Counted from the stretch's first letter, positions 45,343 to 60,173 are shown. The stretch is DNA of 64,000 nt from Oikopleura dioica (GCA_907165135.1 OU015568.1:6890501-6954500); one strand, 5' to 3'. The notes: generated by a model from the letters alone, not told the origin. Translations and numbers: made by a program.

Positions 45343-48300
45343 TGGAAAGAATCAACTTCAACTTCAACAAAAGTTCCTCGTGCCAAATGCCTGTTCTTCA
45401 TGCAGTGAAAAGGATTCGGGTCGATATTGAATGAATCAGAATTCGGCCAAAATTTTGGGGGACGTCTTTTGTCTCAGGAACCGACAAAAATTTCGACAAG
45501 TTTTGCGTGGTAATTTTCAACCAATCAGAAGGCTGGATTCGGCTAATCGGCCAATCAGCAGCCGAATAGCCGCCCACGCAAAATTTGTTGAATTTTTTGT
45601 CGGTTTCTGACGCCATCCCAAATTTTGGTCCGAAATTCACCTTCATTTGACCACTTTTCGACCCCACTGAAAGCCCAAGTACCCAAAAAAGAAAGTCAAA
45701 AACACACAAAAAGACAGACCCCCACTTTGAAAACCCCGAACCCTTGAAATTTCGATCGCTCACGCGCCCCACAACAGAGTTTGAAATGCTCGTAATTTTT
45801 GTAAATAGAAATTTGCGGATTCCAAATCCAGGTCTTTTGCCTTTTAAATATTTGCCAAAAGCTCTTGCTCGTGAATGGGTCCATTTTATCTTCAATCGGC
45901 CTTTTAACGTATCTTTGAGTATAATTTCAGACTTGCCATTCACGACCCGAAAGAGGGTTGAACCCTTTTGAGAAAAATTTTGTAACACTGTAACTATCTC
46001 TCGAAAAAGGCCGAATCCGTTTCACCCTTTTCACCTCCACAAGCTTCAAGTACCCCAGTTTTCTACTCTGCGGGTAGGACTCATTTTTAACGGCTCCCTC
46101 CCTTAAGGGAGCCTTGTAAATACCTTCATACCTTCTTTTGATTGGTGCATAATCACAAAAAGCGAAAACCCTTAACTTGTAAATTTTTTCTTTTAAAAAT
46201 ATTTAGAGCAAGAGGCTTGAAAAAGCCCAAGCTAAAAACAAACTTTCTTATCTTTTTTCCTTCATTTCCAAAAATTCAAAACAAAATTTGCCAAAACGAA
46301 AGTTCCAAATGAAGTGCCAAACACTGACGTCTGGAGGCAATCTGTTCTGTATTGCTACAGTATGTAAGTAAAAACTCGTGAACGATAGGATCCACGAGAG
46401 GAAAAAACCAACGAATACGAACAAGTATTTATATACGAAGAATCAAAGCTTGCTTCTTTTGCAAAAAGAAAGTTGCTTTTTATAAGACTGTTCATCGAAT
46501 AAACTTATTCAATTTCTTGCCTATATTCAAAAAACAAAAAACTGTCTCTTTTATTAATTATTTGCATATTCAGGGAAATTCGCAATAAGTCGCATAATTC
46601 GATTTTTTTCTGAAATCTGATTGGCTATCTGGTCGAAATCGGGCATCTAATTGGTCCAAAATTGACCAAAATTTTGTCGATTTTTTGTAGACTCGCCACT
46701 TATTCATCTTACTTTTGAAAGCTTTTGGTTTTTTGACCGACTGATGAAGACGAAATTGTAGCCTTGAGAAATTCTGAGGTGATAACAAATCGACCGCCAA
46801 GTAATTCATAATTTTCAACCGAGTCAAGTTTCTCACATGAGCCAAAGCTGCATCCGTAGAAAACAAAATATGATAGATTATGGTAGGTTAGCCAAAACCT
46901 TCGTGAATAAAGTCCTAGCTCTCACCAGCTGTCCTATTTTGAATATTCAAAAAAGGAAGCGAAAAATTATTCAACGTGAAAATTCCCCGGCTTTATTGCT
47001 CATTTCCTGTCCTAATTCCTCGGCAAGAGTCTTCCTGAGTGCTGACTTTTGCACGAGCAAAATCAAATTTACTGACCTTGTCAGGCTTGCAGCCTCAGCC
47101 CTCGGTGATTTTGTGATTGGGGTCACGCCCCGTGAATTAACTTTCTAAATTGATTGACTGATGTGAAGAGAGATAGAGTTACCTCCTCAAAATACAGTCC
47201 TGAATACAGTTGTTTTAGTGTCTCAAAACAAACACAAAGGATTTAACGTAGCCGAGGATTCGCTAAATGAGACGCGCTGCGATGCACAGAAGGTACAATC
47301 ACCCGATTCTAGAGCCAGTTATTTAAGGCTTTTCGAATTCTAAGTTGAGCGAGAGAGTTCACTTGAAATACCTTTTGCACGTTTAAGATGGTAGATGTCA
47401 AGAATCGCGATTTGGCTGCAGGTTTTCTCCAAAAATTTTACATAGTGACACCCTTATTTTTGGACTCCATAGGAAAAAGATAGTTGTCTGAAATAAAGTT
47501 TGAGCAAAAAATAAGGGGTTACTATGTTAAAAATTGGAAGAAAAGAGACTGCAAGGAAATCCGATTCTTGACATCTACCCCTTAAATACCAGTTGTTTTC
47601 AGGGCGTCGAAAAAACGAAGCGAAAAATCCAGATCTTTTGAATACAAACAGATCTTCTTGTGATTTCCTATCCCTAAAAAGAGACCGTCTTTAATCTTCT
47701 TTAATCGAAATCAAAATAATCAAAACGACGATTGTTTACTTTACAATCTGCTACTTTCCCAATCTTTCCCAGCAATCTGGGTTTATCAAATTATCTTGTT
47801 TTTGGCGACGTAATTAGGCACTCGTCTTTTAGATCGAATTATGGCAACAGGCCGAGGCCCGGAACAAGCATTGTGGAGCAAAGCAAACATGGATTAAGCC
47901 AGTAGTAAGCTGCTGCATATCGGGCGAGATTTATTTTCATATCGGTTGCGTTTCAAACTGTCCAGTCTCGCACGTCTCCAACTAGGATTCGACACATGCT
48001 AGAAAAATAAATAAAATAATGCGTTCAATCCGATCATAAATCGTCCCATTTATCTTCTTGTCTTAGTGGTTAGATATTATTGGTCCGGCTTATTGTGTCG
48101 AGAAAAGTTTTGTTAGCACTTGCGTTCTCGTTTAAAAAAAACAAAAAATACGAAAGATTTTAATAGATAGAACAGTTGTTTTTTATTTGTCAGTGAACTT
48201 CTTTTATAAAAAAGGGGGAAAAGGTTTGCGACATCTCTTTATTTTCTCAATCAATTTCTAATATCAACTAACTAAGTTAGAAATAGTTTCATTTTTCCGT

Positions 48301-48470
48301 ATGCTTCCAAACACCAAGTCTTATTTTAAAGTCAAATATCAGCTGACTACTGAACAACTGATTTTACTTAGCGTACTAAATGGCCACCTGATAAAAAGTG
48401 ATTAAAACGCAACAGCACTAGAAGTGTCAGTAAAATCACGCCGAGAAAATAAGATCCCGAACCTGAGCTA

Positions 48471-48512
48471 GGCTCGGCAACCTGTGTAGAAATCCTGAGT
48501 CAGGGATCAGAC
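48471..48512. mobile_element. Left end of a MITE, copy 14
   Basis: AGCTAGGCTCGGCAACCTGT followed by GTAGAAATCCTGAGTCAGG. The rest of the element is missing. Confidence 0.65.
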
Positions 48513-49163
48513 CGCAGGGAACGAGTTCGCAAAGGAACTATTTTCGCGAAGCTACTTTTTGAGGAAAACTCAAACTCACATTGGAATTGGAAATATACGA
48601 TTATTCTTTGAATTCTCGTGATTCCGTTCGTTGGAAATTGAAATGCACAGTTGAATCGGGATCGTGTCCTTTTCGTGAATGAAGCGGGGAAAGCTAATCG
48701 CCGATCGAAGAGAAGGAGCGAAGTCAAACACGATCCGGCGGCTTGGCAATCTTCAAATCGGCAGGTCACTTACTTAGCGCACGTTGTTGGCTCAACCCTC
48801 GAAGAATCCTCCTCAGTGTCTGGCGCGCCGCCCCGCGATGTTCTGAGAGTTGTTTTTTTCGTGTTGCTTGGAAAGGGAGTTCTAGCGCTTATTAAAAAAT
48901 AATGGCGAGCAAGACTTGTTTGTTGTTGTAAATTATAGAAGGTATTTTGAATCTCTCGATAATTCAGTTGGAACACGTTTAGAGAATTATTCGCGAGGGC
49001 GGACGTCGTTACGACTAAATACATCCTATTATCATCAACTCATGAGAATAAGCTTTTTCAGGCCCTGAAATTTCGGTTGAAAAGACCATTATCGCATCCA
49101 GAAATTTTAAATTACTACCTCTAAAAGGTCTAAAAGCGCTTAAATGAGGAGGGGTATTTATTG

Positions 49164-49229
49164 GAAACCTGTAAAGAAAACCTGAGTCAGGATTGTGAAA
49201 GGACCCTGACTCAGGTTTCTACACAGGTT
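49164..49229. mobile_element. Internally deleted MITE, copy 15
   Basis: AACCTGTAAAGAAAACCTGA and CTGACTCAGGTTTCTACACA face each other with only about 20 bp between. The GCCGC core is lost. Confidence 0.75.
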
Positions 49230-50491
49230 TCTCCATGAAACTGAATATTTATGACACTCTTTTTGTAGTTCAGTTGTTTTTGTAGATGATGATCGATTAA
49301 TTCTCTGCGTCTCAAAAAGCGTTTGAGTTACCAAAAGAGTAAACAGACGCAAAAAGCTGGGCCCCACAAAGTCCCAACGTGCAGGTGATTTGCGACACGC
49401 AAATGAGCAGTAAGCGCCTTGAATAGAAGAAAAGACAAGTTCCGTGAAGACGGCATTTTCTCCCGGAACGTCATTTGCCGAGTATTGCGTTTCATCTGCG
49501 TTATTGCTGCTGATCATCTTCGAGCGCGAACAGGAGCTAAGCCAGGAAGCGTCGTGGTGCTAGAATAACTTCCTCATTCAATTAAGCTTATCCTTCAGAT
49601 CAAGCTGTGACTCTTCTGCGAAAACTTCGTAAAACAAACTCTCGTTTCGTTTCTTTATTTTCAATACACGAAAGAGCGCTAAAACCTTAAAAATTGTGAG
49701 CAATTTCCGTGGCTCACCAATTTCAGGAAAGAGTATTTGCTATTGGGAAAAGGGGAAGAGCAAAAATTCTTTGCGTTTTCATAGAATTGCCGGGTGAATA
49801 TCCCATTCATAAGTCAATCAGGCTCAGAAACGCACCTGCCCGGGTGGTTAGACGGGTCCCTTCTCCATGCTAATAGGGTTTTGGGAGGTTACCAAGCACA
49901 ACTAAACGTGTGGTAGAGAACTTGAGCTTGATCTTGAAAATCAAAAAAACTTTAGGATGGAAAAAGCTCGATTAAAAAAGTCGTGTTTTACAATGTTTTT
50001 CATTTCCTGTTCAGAATTCTAAACCTTGGTTTTAAATTTGTTTTACTTCAAATTTTTAATTGCTTCAATGTTTATTTGCACTAATTTTGATTGATTAATT
50101 GAAAGCTCCAGCATTCCCAATGTCGATCAATCGGATCTCATTCCGGTAATCCACTTAATTGCCTGTCGTTTTTGTACACAGTATCATTCCTTAAGAAGCT
50201 TACAACCCTTTTTCAAAAACGTAGGCAACTTCCAATTGATCTTCATTATTGAGCAGGCCGCGTTTTACAGTAACCGCAGGGGCAAAAGAAGGGACGAAGT
50301 TATTTGTCCATCGCTTCTTCATACAAACCGCAAACCTGTTTTATTCATTCACTCATGTTGCTACTCGACTGTAGCCGAGTCCGACTGCATCAGTAGCTTA
50401 TTGCTAGCTCATCTCTTTTTTCTTTTGGGCCACGAAGAAGCTGTTCAACGTCTCTTTTGGACGCTTTTCAGAGATATTTTTTATCAAAAGA

Positions 50492-53400
50492 ATGAAAATT
50501 ATTGAAAGAAGAATCATTCTCTTTGGCATCATAATTACAATCATCAACGGCGTAAACTCAAGGTAAGCATATCAGAGGATGATTAAATACCTTATATTTC
50601 CGAGTGGATCCAAGATTGTGGGTTTTTCTTTGAATATAGAGCCCTAAATTGTTCATTTTCAAGGGTTGATCGTAAGTTTTTGACCCGAAACTCATTATTC
50701 CAGTCGAAAATCTTCGAAGAAAACGTCTCTTTTTGACGTTACGACGTCGTAAAATGTTCGTTATGCAATAGAAAACAGTAGTACAACAAGTTTTGAGCAA
50801 GGTAGTTAATTCGCCAGGCTCGCGAAGATGATAAGCGATGTAGTCACAACCATGCATATCCCGGTTTGTGATCACTGATAACGATATCTGCTCAGAGCTC
50901 TCGCTTTATCCGTCAACAAACGCCACTTAGCGAGACACGCAAGAATCTTTGAACTTTTTCAATATTTCATTTTAGGATTTTTAATTACCCTGGCTTGGGA
51001 ATGTACAGTTAGTTTTGATTGAGAAGTCAAAACATGAGAAGAGATTAAAAAGGTGTACGACTGTAGATTTTTTAATCTGCACGTCAGTAAGTAAATGTAC
51101 AGAAAATGCAAAAGAAATGCTAATCGCTGGTGCTCAACTTATGGGTGGCGAAATGCAGATAAGTTACGAGTCGCTCCACTTGAAATTGTTGAAGTTGGTG
51201 GAGCCACCAGCGTAATAACTAATTAGCCGCCGGTAATAAGACGTTGCTTCCTTAGGTTTATCGCCAACACCTGCCAGTCTTTTCTTATCTGTCTTTTGCT
51301 GGACACTAATTTGATTATTTCGCGAACTTTTTGCTCTCCCGCGCGTGTCCAGTACATTCAAGCAGTTTTACTTTCTGTTACATAACGTTGTTTCCATAAT
51401 TCCTTATCTCGAAATTGCCTAAGTTCGATTCGCGCTGCGTGGCGACAGATTTATCTCCTGCCGGACACTTGGCGTTCAAACAACCGCCACGGTAAGCCAG
51501 CTCCGCCCATCACACACTACTAACATACACACATGAGCCAAGTCTCGGGCGCGCTTAGCCCGACTCCGGCACCAACGATCAGACTCTCTTTCATAACAAT
51601 TTGCGCAAGGGCGAAGGGCTTATTTCCGCCCGTTCAAGTTCCACGCCAGCTCGAGTCCGGAACGAATTGACGGCTGCTCTCGACGGAGAGCAAATTGCAC
51701 GGTGCCTAGCAAAATAACGCACGTACTGTGGATCGCGAATTGAAAGTTGGGATCGGTGATGATCGGGGATTTTGATGATGAGGGAGAAATTACCTTTGAC
51801 TTTGAAATACGTTTTTGGAAGTGCTAAAACGAAAAGACGCGCAGCGGCTTTTTTTGAAAAGAAGCCGCGGAGCGGCTTCGCAACATCTTCTTTTCAATCT
51901 AATCTAAAATTGAGGCAAAGTCGCTTCGCGGCTTTGTTTTAAAAAAGCCGCTACGCGGCTATTTGTTTGAGCTCTATCAGGACTTGACTCAGGTTTTCTG
52001 CACAGGTTCCTCACCCCAGTATTTCAGTATTCTCTTCAATATTCTATGTATAAGTAGTGCTAAATTCAAGGACTCGGACACTTGAATCTTGCCGCTTCCT
52101 CTTGTCTGCTGATTCCTCCTTTTATAAAACTCAATGGGCGTTGTTTAATTTAACAAGCAGCATTGACTTTTTGAGCCTCGCATTATTCAGTACGTGTGTC
52201 CGGTTCACTTCATCAAGGCTCGACCAAAACCCAATTACGGGAAAGCAGCCTCGTTGGCGAAACTGTGGCCAGAGCGGGGCCAGATGCCCGAGCTGGTTTT
52301 GAGGCCACTGGGGTCGAGTAGAGCATTTATAGTCAGCAGAAAATTCGCGCCGCTGGAAGCTGCTTCCTAAGAAAAGAGGGCTATTTTGGGACCTTTCACT
52401 TATTTTGAATATTTGAGAGCTCTCCTCTTGATGGTGCTCTTCAAAGGTTTAAGTTGTTACTTCAGCGATATTAATTCAGTCGTATTCTGGGCTCGGCAAC
52501 CTGTGTAGAGAACCTGAGTCAGGCTTTGAACAACAAAAATGAAAAGCCGCGTAGCGGCTTTTTTAAAAAAGAAGCCTTGACTTGTTGTTCAAAGCCTGAC
52601 TCAGGTTTTCTACACAGGTTGCCGAACCCACGTCGTTTGGATAGCTAAATTGTTTCGTGAAAAAGGATGACAGGCATTTTTCTTGATAGTCGCATCTACA
52701 TAATATATATTGCTTAAATTGGATTAGCTCTAATTAAATGATTGTAGAATTTATTTATACTTATACTTTCTTTTCTAAGTGCGTTATTCTTTCATTCGTA
52801 AACTCGCTGACTTTCGAGTATGATAAAATAACTCGTGTGTGTATTTTGATTGTCGCTGTCGTCATCGGGCTTGTAGGGGAATCATTTTTTCGTTTTTGGA
52901 AAAACAGGCGGCGCTCGGTTTCGTGTTCTAAACGACATGTAGTCGCCCAAAACACGCGGTTCAATTCTAGGAAGGGCCCAAAGCAAGGCCCAGTTTTTAG
53001 AAGCAACCTCTCGCTAAATTGAGCATTTGATTAATTTCATACCCAAAAACAATCCAACAACACCTGTGAAACAAAAATAAAACACGATTCAAGCGTGTTA
53101 GAAACTCAAAAAAAGCATCATGAATCATGATCAAAATGACCTTCCCTGGAAAAAAGTGCCAAATCCGAAAAATGCTAATCGAAAATACTTTTTTGTTTAA
53201 GAATTATTCTAAAGTTTAGGGCTTCTCAGAGACTCAGGGAAAGTCTGAAAGTCGAATAAGTTTCTGAGAAACATCTGGCTCTAGAACCAGATGAGGTGGA
53301 AAATCAAGAGTTTGAGAGTCCCTCGAGTTTTTTTCTTGGCAACTTTTGAATTCGAAGTTCTGTTTTGTTTCGTGCTTGAGACGTGTCTTAGGATTGAACG

Positions 53401-56400
53401 ATCCTTATCACTTCTAACTACTTTTTCTTCCTTGAATTTTCGTCTCCTTTGGTGCCCAAGATGTCCTGACAAGGATAACATCTTTTCCTTCCTTGTTTTA
53501 CGCTGATACTGAGAAGAAACTAAAGCCATATCAAGTGCGGTTCTGTTGATAGCTCCTATCGCAAGTTCTAGTGGTGACATAACATCTCCTGGCGTCATTT
53601 CACACGTGCGAAATTTTCGCTTGTCCACTTTTAGGATACACGTTGTTGATAAAAAAGAAGCTTTGGCTTTGGGTTAAGCCTCTTTTGAGCAGAGAAAATG
53701 GGGAAGAGTCAAGAGGATTATCCGTTATCAATTCAAAATTTGAATTCTTCCAGAATCAACAGTCCAGAAGATGGCGCAGTTTTGTCGACCAATCAGATCA
53801 TTTCAAAGGCTTTTTTGACGACACAGCCTTTCTAGCCTTCTTATTGGTCGATTTAACGGTTCGACGAATCAAAAGAAGGCCGCTTTGTATTAAGTCTTTT
53901 GCTTACGTAAGAAACACGTGTCATCAAAGTACTATTACTTGAAACTTGAAAAAGCGTCAATTTGAAGTCGACTAAAACATCAAAAAGTTCACGGGTGAGT
54001 TTAAACAGGGCGTTAGAAGAAGAGTTGTTTTGATTGACTAATTGAATGAAGGGATTGCGGAGGGCGAAGGCGTCAGCTTCGTTAACCACTGGTCGGCGGT
54101 TAGTATTACTGAATTATGCGCAAGTGGGGGTTCATCGCGCTCCAAAACGTTCGATCGCGGCGACGCTTTCCAATCCAGCTTCAAACCCAAAGGCGCGCCC
54201 GCAACACAGTCGACTGAGGACGCTCAGCCGGATGGGATTTCGGCATTTTAAAACGTTCACAACCAAAGCTTTCATCCCGAAGAGGATATTAAATCAAACG
54301 TTTCATAAACTCATCCTTGGGGCTATTCTCCAAAAAGCTTCAAAAAAAAGCTCCAAAAAGATTTCCTTCAATGAATCTTCTCTAGAACAGAATTGTTTGT
54401 TTTACTTTCTTTAGGAAGTTTACTTTTTACAATCCCCTTTTATTTTATCAGTAAAAAGAAATCGACATTATTTTTAAAGTAAACAATTTTGTTCTAGAAA
54501 TTAATACTGCGCAAAATTTACAATTGAAAAGCGCCATCATGCGGAGAATTTTCTCGCAATATGATTGGTCGATGAAAATAGAGCCATCTAGCGTCCGAAT
54601 GGCTCTTATTTTTGATTGGGTTGCGGAAAATATTCAAAATGAAAATCTTAGCTAGCAATAATCATTTTTCTTGCGGTCTTCATAGCTCCCGGGACCTAAA
54701 CAAGATTTCGTGGGCAAGCCTTTGACCCAACTATCCCAGAGTGAACACCTCGAGTCGATCGCGTTGAAAAAGCCGCAGTCGCTTGAAACCGACCGTAACT
54801 ATTCATCATTTTGCGGGTTTTCGATCATAAGTGGACTATTGAAAAACGTGCACGGAAATCAACGAAGCAAAATTTTCTCTAAAATGAAGGGTTCTTTCTG
54901 AATAAATTGCTTCAAAGAGCATTTTCGCCTTACCCAGAGCGAGCACTGAAGGGTCCCTCGCTCAAATTGCCGAAAGAGGCGAACGTTTATGCCAAAAACA
55001 AAAATTATTCCATTCTCGTTCATCTGCGGATGTCGCCAGCTGCGCCCAATTGGATAAGCTTGCTCGAGCCTCACTAGAAATATTTGCATGCGGGGGCGAA
55101 ACGTGAAACTAATTTTTAAATACCCTCTGTTTGGTGAAAATATTTACCGAGTTAATGAAGTTATCTCGGCATTGAGTAATCAACTGCTCAAATCGTTGAT
55201 TCGTAGTTGAACCGAAATTCTAGTGCCCACAAGCCAATCAAAATAAGAGCAATTCATACGCTAGGTGGCTCTGTTTTGATTAACCAATCATATTGCAAGA
55301 AAATTCGTCGCTTGGTGGCGTTTTTTAAATATAATTTTTGGCGTTCTAGTGATTTCTTGAATAAAATTGTTTACTTTAAAAATAAAATTGATTTCTTTTT
55401 ACTGATAAAATAAAAGATGGCACTCGATGTACCGCATCTGCGGATGTACCGCATCGACGGATGTACCGCATCGGCGGATGTACCGCGCTTGCGGTAGGTC
55501 AGCCGATGCGGTACATCGGCCAATGCGGTACATCGATCGCTTTTTTGCAAAAATGCGGTACGTCGATCGTTTTTTGCCGAAATATTTCTAGAACGAGTTT
55601 TTTGGCTAGTGAGGATGCGGTACGTCGAGCGTTTTCACTCATAATGCGGTACATCGATCGTTTTTTTGTGAAAATGCGGTACATCGGTCGCTTTTCGCCT
55701 TCAAAAAGTGATAAAAGCTTTCGACTCTTAGTTATGAATTCCTGGTCGACCCCCTGTCAGCCGACGATTACGGCCCAAAATTTTAAAGCTGTAAAGAAAC
55801 TTTTGAAGACTGAAACAAAATGATCATCTAAGGTCATTTCTTGTTCAGATATATTTCTATTATAAGTCCTTTATATTCAATTTATCGTTCTTGAGGATCT
55901 CTCCAAGATAAATTCTATCTGCTGACTAATTGACGAATCTTGAGGAAAGCTCGACAAAAATGTAAAACGACGTTCAGGAAACCGAGTATATGAGCAATAA
56001 TAATATTAACAATGTTTTTTTAGGTTGACCCTGACTTTGTCCCAACCGTATTCAAAATCCTTATGTGGTAGCTGGGCTGCCGTAGCATCTATACATTTTC
56101 TGAAAGACTAGACTCTACTGCGTTGCCTCGACTGGGTATTGTGACCTTGACGAAGTCATATGACCGGGTGTAGGGCGGCCACGTTCGCAATTTGCGAACG
56201 CCGTTCGTAATTTTGCGAACGCCGTTCGCAATAAAATTATTATTGATTATAAGGGGTTAGCTGATGCTCTGAGGCAAATTAAGGGGGGTCGAAAAACCCG
56301 AGGGTCAACCAAAAAAAGAGTTTTATTAGTAGATTCTGTCTTATATTTTATAAGATAGCGTCTTGGCAAATAAGTACAGACTGTACTGTACAGTGGGTTG

Positions 56401-59400
56401 CGCAGGTAGTGCACCCTTTGTGATTGCGGCATTGGTGCACCCTTCGCCCGCACGCTTTACGCTTTATTTTTATCGCTACTACCAAAGCTATTTCTGAAGA
56501 AGAAATGTCCGATGATGATCATTTTTGTAGTCGAATATTTCACTTTTCAAAAGTTTCTTTACAGCTTTAAAATTTTGGGCCGTAATCTTCAGCTGACAGG
56601 GGGTCGACCAGGAATTCATAACTAAGAGTCGAAAGCTTTTATCACTTTTTGAAGGCGAAAAGCGACCGATGTACCGCATTTTCACAAAAAAACGATCGAT
56701 GTACCGCATCCTCACTAGCCAAAAAGCCCGTTCTAGAAATATTTCGGCAAAAAACGATCGACGTACCGCATTTTTGCAAAAAAGCGATCGATGTACCGCA
56801 TTGGCCGATGTACCGCATCGGCCGAGCTACCGCAAGCGCGGTACATCCGCCGATGCGGTACATCCGTCGATGCGGTACATCCGCAGATGCGGTACATCGA
56901 TTGTCACCAAAATAAAAGGGGATTGTAAAAAGAAAATTTCAAATTCTTAAAAAATAAACAATTTTGTTCTAGAAAGATTCTAGCGCCAAAATTCCAGAAA
57001 AAAAAGAATTTAAAAAACTAAGAGATATCATTTTGTTATTATTTGAGTTACGAATCGAGCGCTAGAAAACATCTCTTAGGAATTCGTGACTTTGACAAAT
57101 AATTTCCAAAAGCTTCGAATGGAGCGCTTCTTTTTGATGTTCGAGAAATTCCGGAATTGTAAAATTCTGTGCTATTGTGGATTCTGGCGAAATTCCGGCT
57201 CACCAACGTTGCCCAGCTCTCAAAAAGGGGTTCAGTCTTTCGGAAGTGACGCTGGATACGCAGAGATGTGGCGAGCACTTTGTATTCACCAGACACATTA
57301 TTACTAATAAGCATGAGTATACTCACTTTTCCGGAGAAAAAGAGCTTCAAAATAAGAAAACTAGTGATTTCTGGCTACGTTTTTCGATAAAAAGTAACAT
57401 CAAAATAAAACCGCGTTTGAAGTCATAATGAATTAATGAATTCAGGGCGTGTTCTTATCATTCAAAAGGGCACTTATCAGCAGTTCCATTTTGAGTACAG
57501 CCAGCAAGTACGTCTTCAAATCGCGAAGAGCTACTAGTCTTATCCAATCCTTGATAAGTATCTACCGCGATGATGCTTCTCATGCTGATGCTATCACTAA
57601 TAGCCTATTAGTAATATTGGGAGAGCGAAAAATGACGATTTTTTTTCGCATTTATTTACTAATTTTTATTTCACACATCCAAAAAAATACGTTCTTGATT
57701 CATTTCATCGTTGATCCAAATCTTCAAGCGGTAATTGATATTCTTGTTTCATTTTATTAGTAAATTTTTGAGTCATAAATTATGACATCGAGGCTGACAG
57801 AAAGTCCTTAAATTTACAGCTCGATCCAAAAGAGGGCGCTACGTACAGAGGGCTCCACAAGTGTCCATTCCCATCTGCTTCAGAGAAACTAGTCCAGAAG
57901 GACTTGAAAGATTGCTATCAGAATCTCGATCGAACCACAGTGTCACATCGTCTCCGAAAAATCCTTGCTTGAAACGTGAAGACTGCGAAAAATTAAGTTA
58001 TCTCCCTCAAAGCTTTTATCTAGCAGATAACATCACCCCCTTTTAAAATATTTTACATCACGCGGTCTCTCGGGCCCCCTGCCATTTGACCTGAAAGGTA
58101 AACTTTTCTTTCTGATAATTTCGATTTTCGATAAAGTTATGGAAAAAGTGTCACTTTGCAGCGTGATCATCTTGAAAAAATTGCCACCCGCTACCGAAAA
58201 TGAACATTTTTTGATAAACAAAAGTATAGAAGCCACTCTCCTCTTTCATGCCTCTTGAAAACCACCATGTTCCGACAAAAGAAAATCAGCAATTTTTATT
58301 AGAGCATCTTTCTGAAGCATTTCCGCGGTTCCCAGTGGTAGACCAAGCGGTATTCGAAAAGCCGTGCTACCACGGGTCCAATATCGCGCTGCCCGAAATA
58401 TTCGCCTTTTGGTTTTCCGGACTTGGTTCCTCCTTTTTCTTCCTTTTACAGAAACAGAAATTTCCCTAAGTAACAATTTCTTTCAGAACCGTCTCGTCGG
58501 TCGATGAAGATTTGGAGCTAATCAACTCTTCGCCTCGACCAAAAGGTGAGGATGAACTCGAAATTCTTTGTCAAATTGAGCTGACAACTGGCTTAGAACC
58601 ACATGCTAACATTATAATTACTGTTCGATCGCCACAAATATGATAACAAAACGCTAATGCCTTGGTTTACCGGCTTACATGATCTGTGGTTATTTTAATA
58701 CGTAGTTTTGCTGGCTTTTTCGATGATGTGACATCAAAATCAAGCCCCTTAAATTCAAAAATCAAGGGACGGGGCTGAGACGGCCCGAAGGGCCGTCAAG
58801 CCCCTTTAATTCAAAAATCAAGGGACGGGGCTGAGACGGCCCGAGACGAATTTTAATTGTTCTTCCAGTAGTTGGTCTTACACTTGAAGAGTCCTCCAAG
58901 GCGTGTCCGGGAGGTGTGAAAAATCCGGGAAAATTTTGAATGATTATATCGAAGAAATAAGGCTTATTCATCTTGCTTGATATCCAAAGATTTCTTCCAC
59001 GAGTACTGGTCTTCCAGCAAAAGGTCCTCCGCCATATGAATTCCAGATTTTAAAAGTTTTGGTCGATCACGAGTCATCCTGACCGATGGCAATAGTTTTG
59101 AAGGTGGATTCTAGGGTAACAAAGCACGCTCTTTCCAGTGAAGCTATTCGTTCAGGCTGATCAGCTTACAAGTAATGCAATTTTTTCAAAAAACTGCCCT
59201 TAAATGTGTTTTTGTTGTATTTTTGCTGACCACGTGACCTAAAAAATTATATTTTTGTATTTTTGAATCAGCTTTATCCAAGGAACAATAAAATGGGAAG
59301 AATTCTAGTTTATCTCGTTTATAAAAATAACGTGTCGTCACCTAATGATGTCGATGATGTCTTTTATTCTTTCAAAATAGACATTTGACATGTGACATGT

Positions 59401-60173
59401 TCGTTTTCCAAAAACCAATGAATTTTCCATCACCAAAGGAAAGAAGAAAGTGAGTTCCGGAATCTGGGCAGCTTCGTGTGCTGATTTTCGCTCACTTAGT
59501 TTAGAAACTGGTCGACCGCTGACTCAATGGTACTCAATTGCCTAAGTCAATTCCGTCGCTGCTGCTTTTTGAGAGTTTCCACACTGAGCGGAAGGCGACT
59601 CTTACTGCGTGCTCTTCCAAAACCGAGCTCATATTTTGATTATCGTTTTAAAGCTCGAATAAAAAGAGCTTAATTGTGGTAAGAAAGAAATTTTCGCAAT
59701 CGACGAAAGTTAAGATTTTAGAAATTTTCGAAGAGTTATTGAAATTTCACGCTGCTCTAGAAAGCAGCGTCTGAGGTAGCTTTTCGCACGATTTTCGTGA
59801 AAAGTGCTCGTTGTGGTCGTCGCTTTCACGCTAAAAGCCCCGGATCATCTACCCGCCGCGTATGAGTACGGCGGCGCGAGTTAGAGTGCTAATTGCACAA
59901 AAGTTATTATTCCCAGAAAATTGTGCACACAACTCACAAGGGCTTGCTCTAACGTGCCTCTCTTCTGACGTAAACACTTTTCACTTTAATTAAACCTTGG
60001 CACGAAGCGGAGACAGGTTCCCAGAAGCTGCTACTTTCTACCAGCAGACGTTTCTTTCTACTAGTCATTAGTACTTCACGGAGATTCTTTAATTTAGAAA
60101 TTTTTCTCAGATTCGTTTCTATACTAATATATATATAATATATATATATAATATTATATAATATATATAATTA

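Larger units (their letters stand above)
45343..50491. other. Intergenic region between POMK and the receptor gene
   Basis: About 5.1 kb. It contains an inverted repeat (45495-45600), two MITE remnants (48471-48512, 49164-49229) and unique sequence with only weak open frames (for example 45398-45988 minus, 46837-47148 plus). None of these shows a motif, signal peptide or splice pattern worth annotating. Confidence 0.45.
50563..58486. other. Receptor intron 1 (7.9 kb)
   Basis: It begins GTAAGCATATC and ends ATTTCTTTCAG. Phase 2 agrees on both sides. It is filled with MITEs (51831, 52488), a fold-back complex (54.4-57.0 kb) and unique sequence. No nested gene could be supported. Confidence 0.6.

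Noticed and set aside
45398-45988. 196-codon minus-strand ORF
   Set aside because: It overlaps an inverted repeat shared with 28.1 kb, has no motif and reads like chance open frame in low-stop sequence.
46837-47148. 103-codon plus ORF
   Set aside because: No signal peptide, domain or splice sites; codon use does not resemble the real genes here.
52738-53022. 94-codon ORF with a hydrophobic stretch followed by RRR
   Set aside because: Inside the receptor's first intron, with no recognisable family; hydrophobic runs are common in T-rich sequence.
57086-57428. Possible THAP-like zinc-finger remnant (RCGEHFV)
   Set aside because: The C..C part and the C..H part fall in different frames and spacing is poor; not enough to call a transposase relic.
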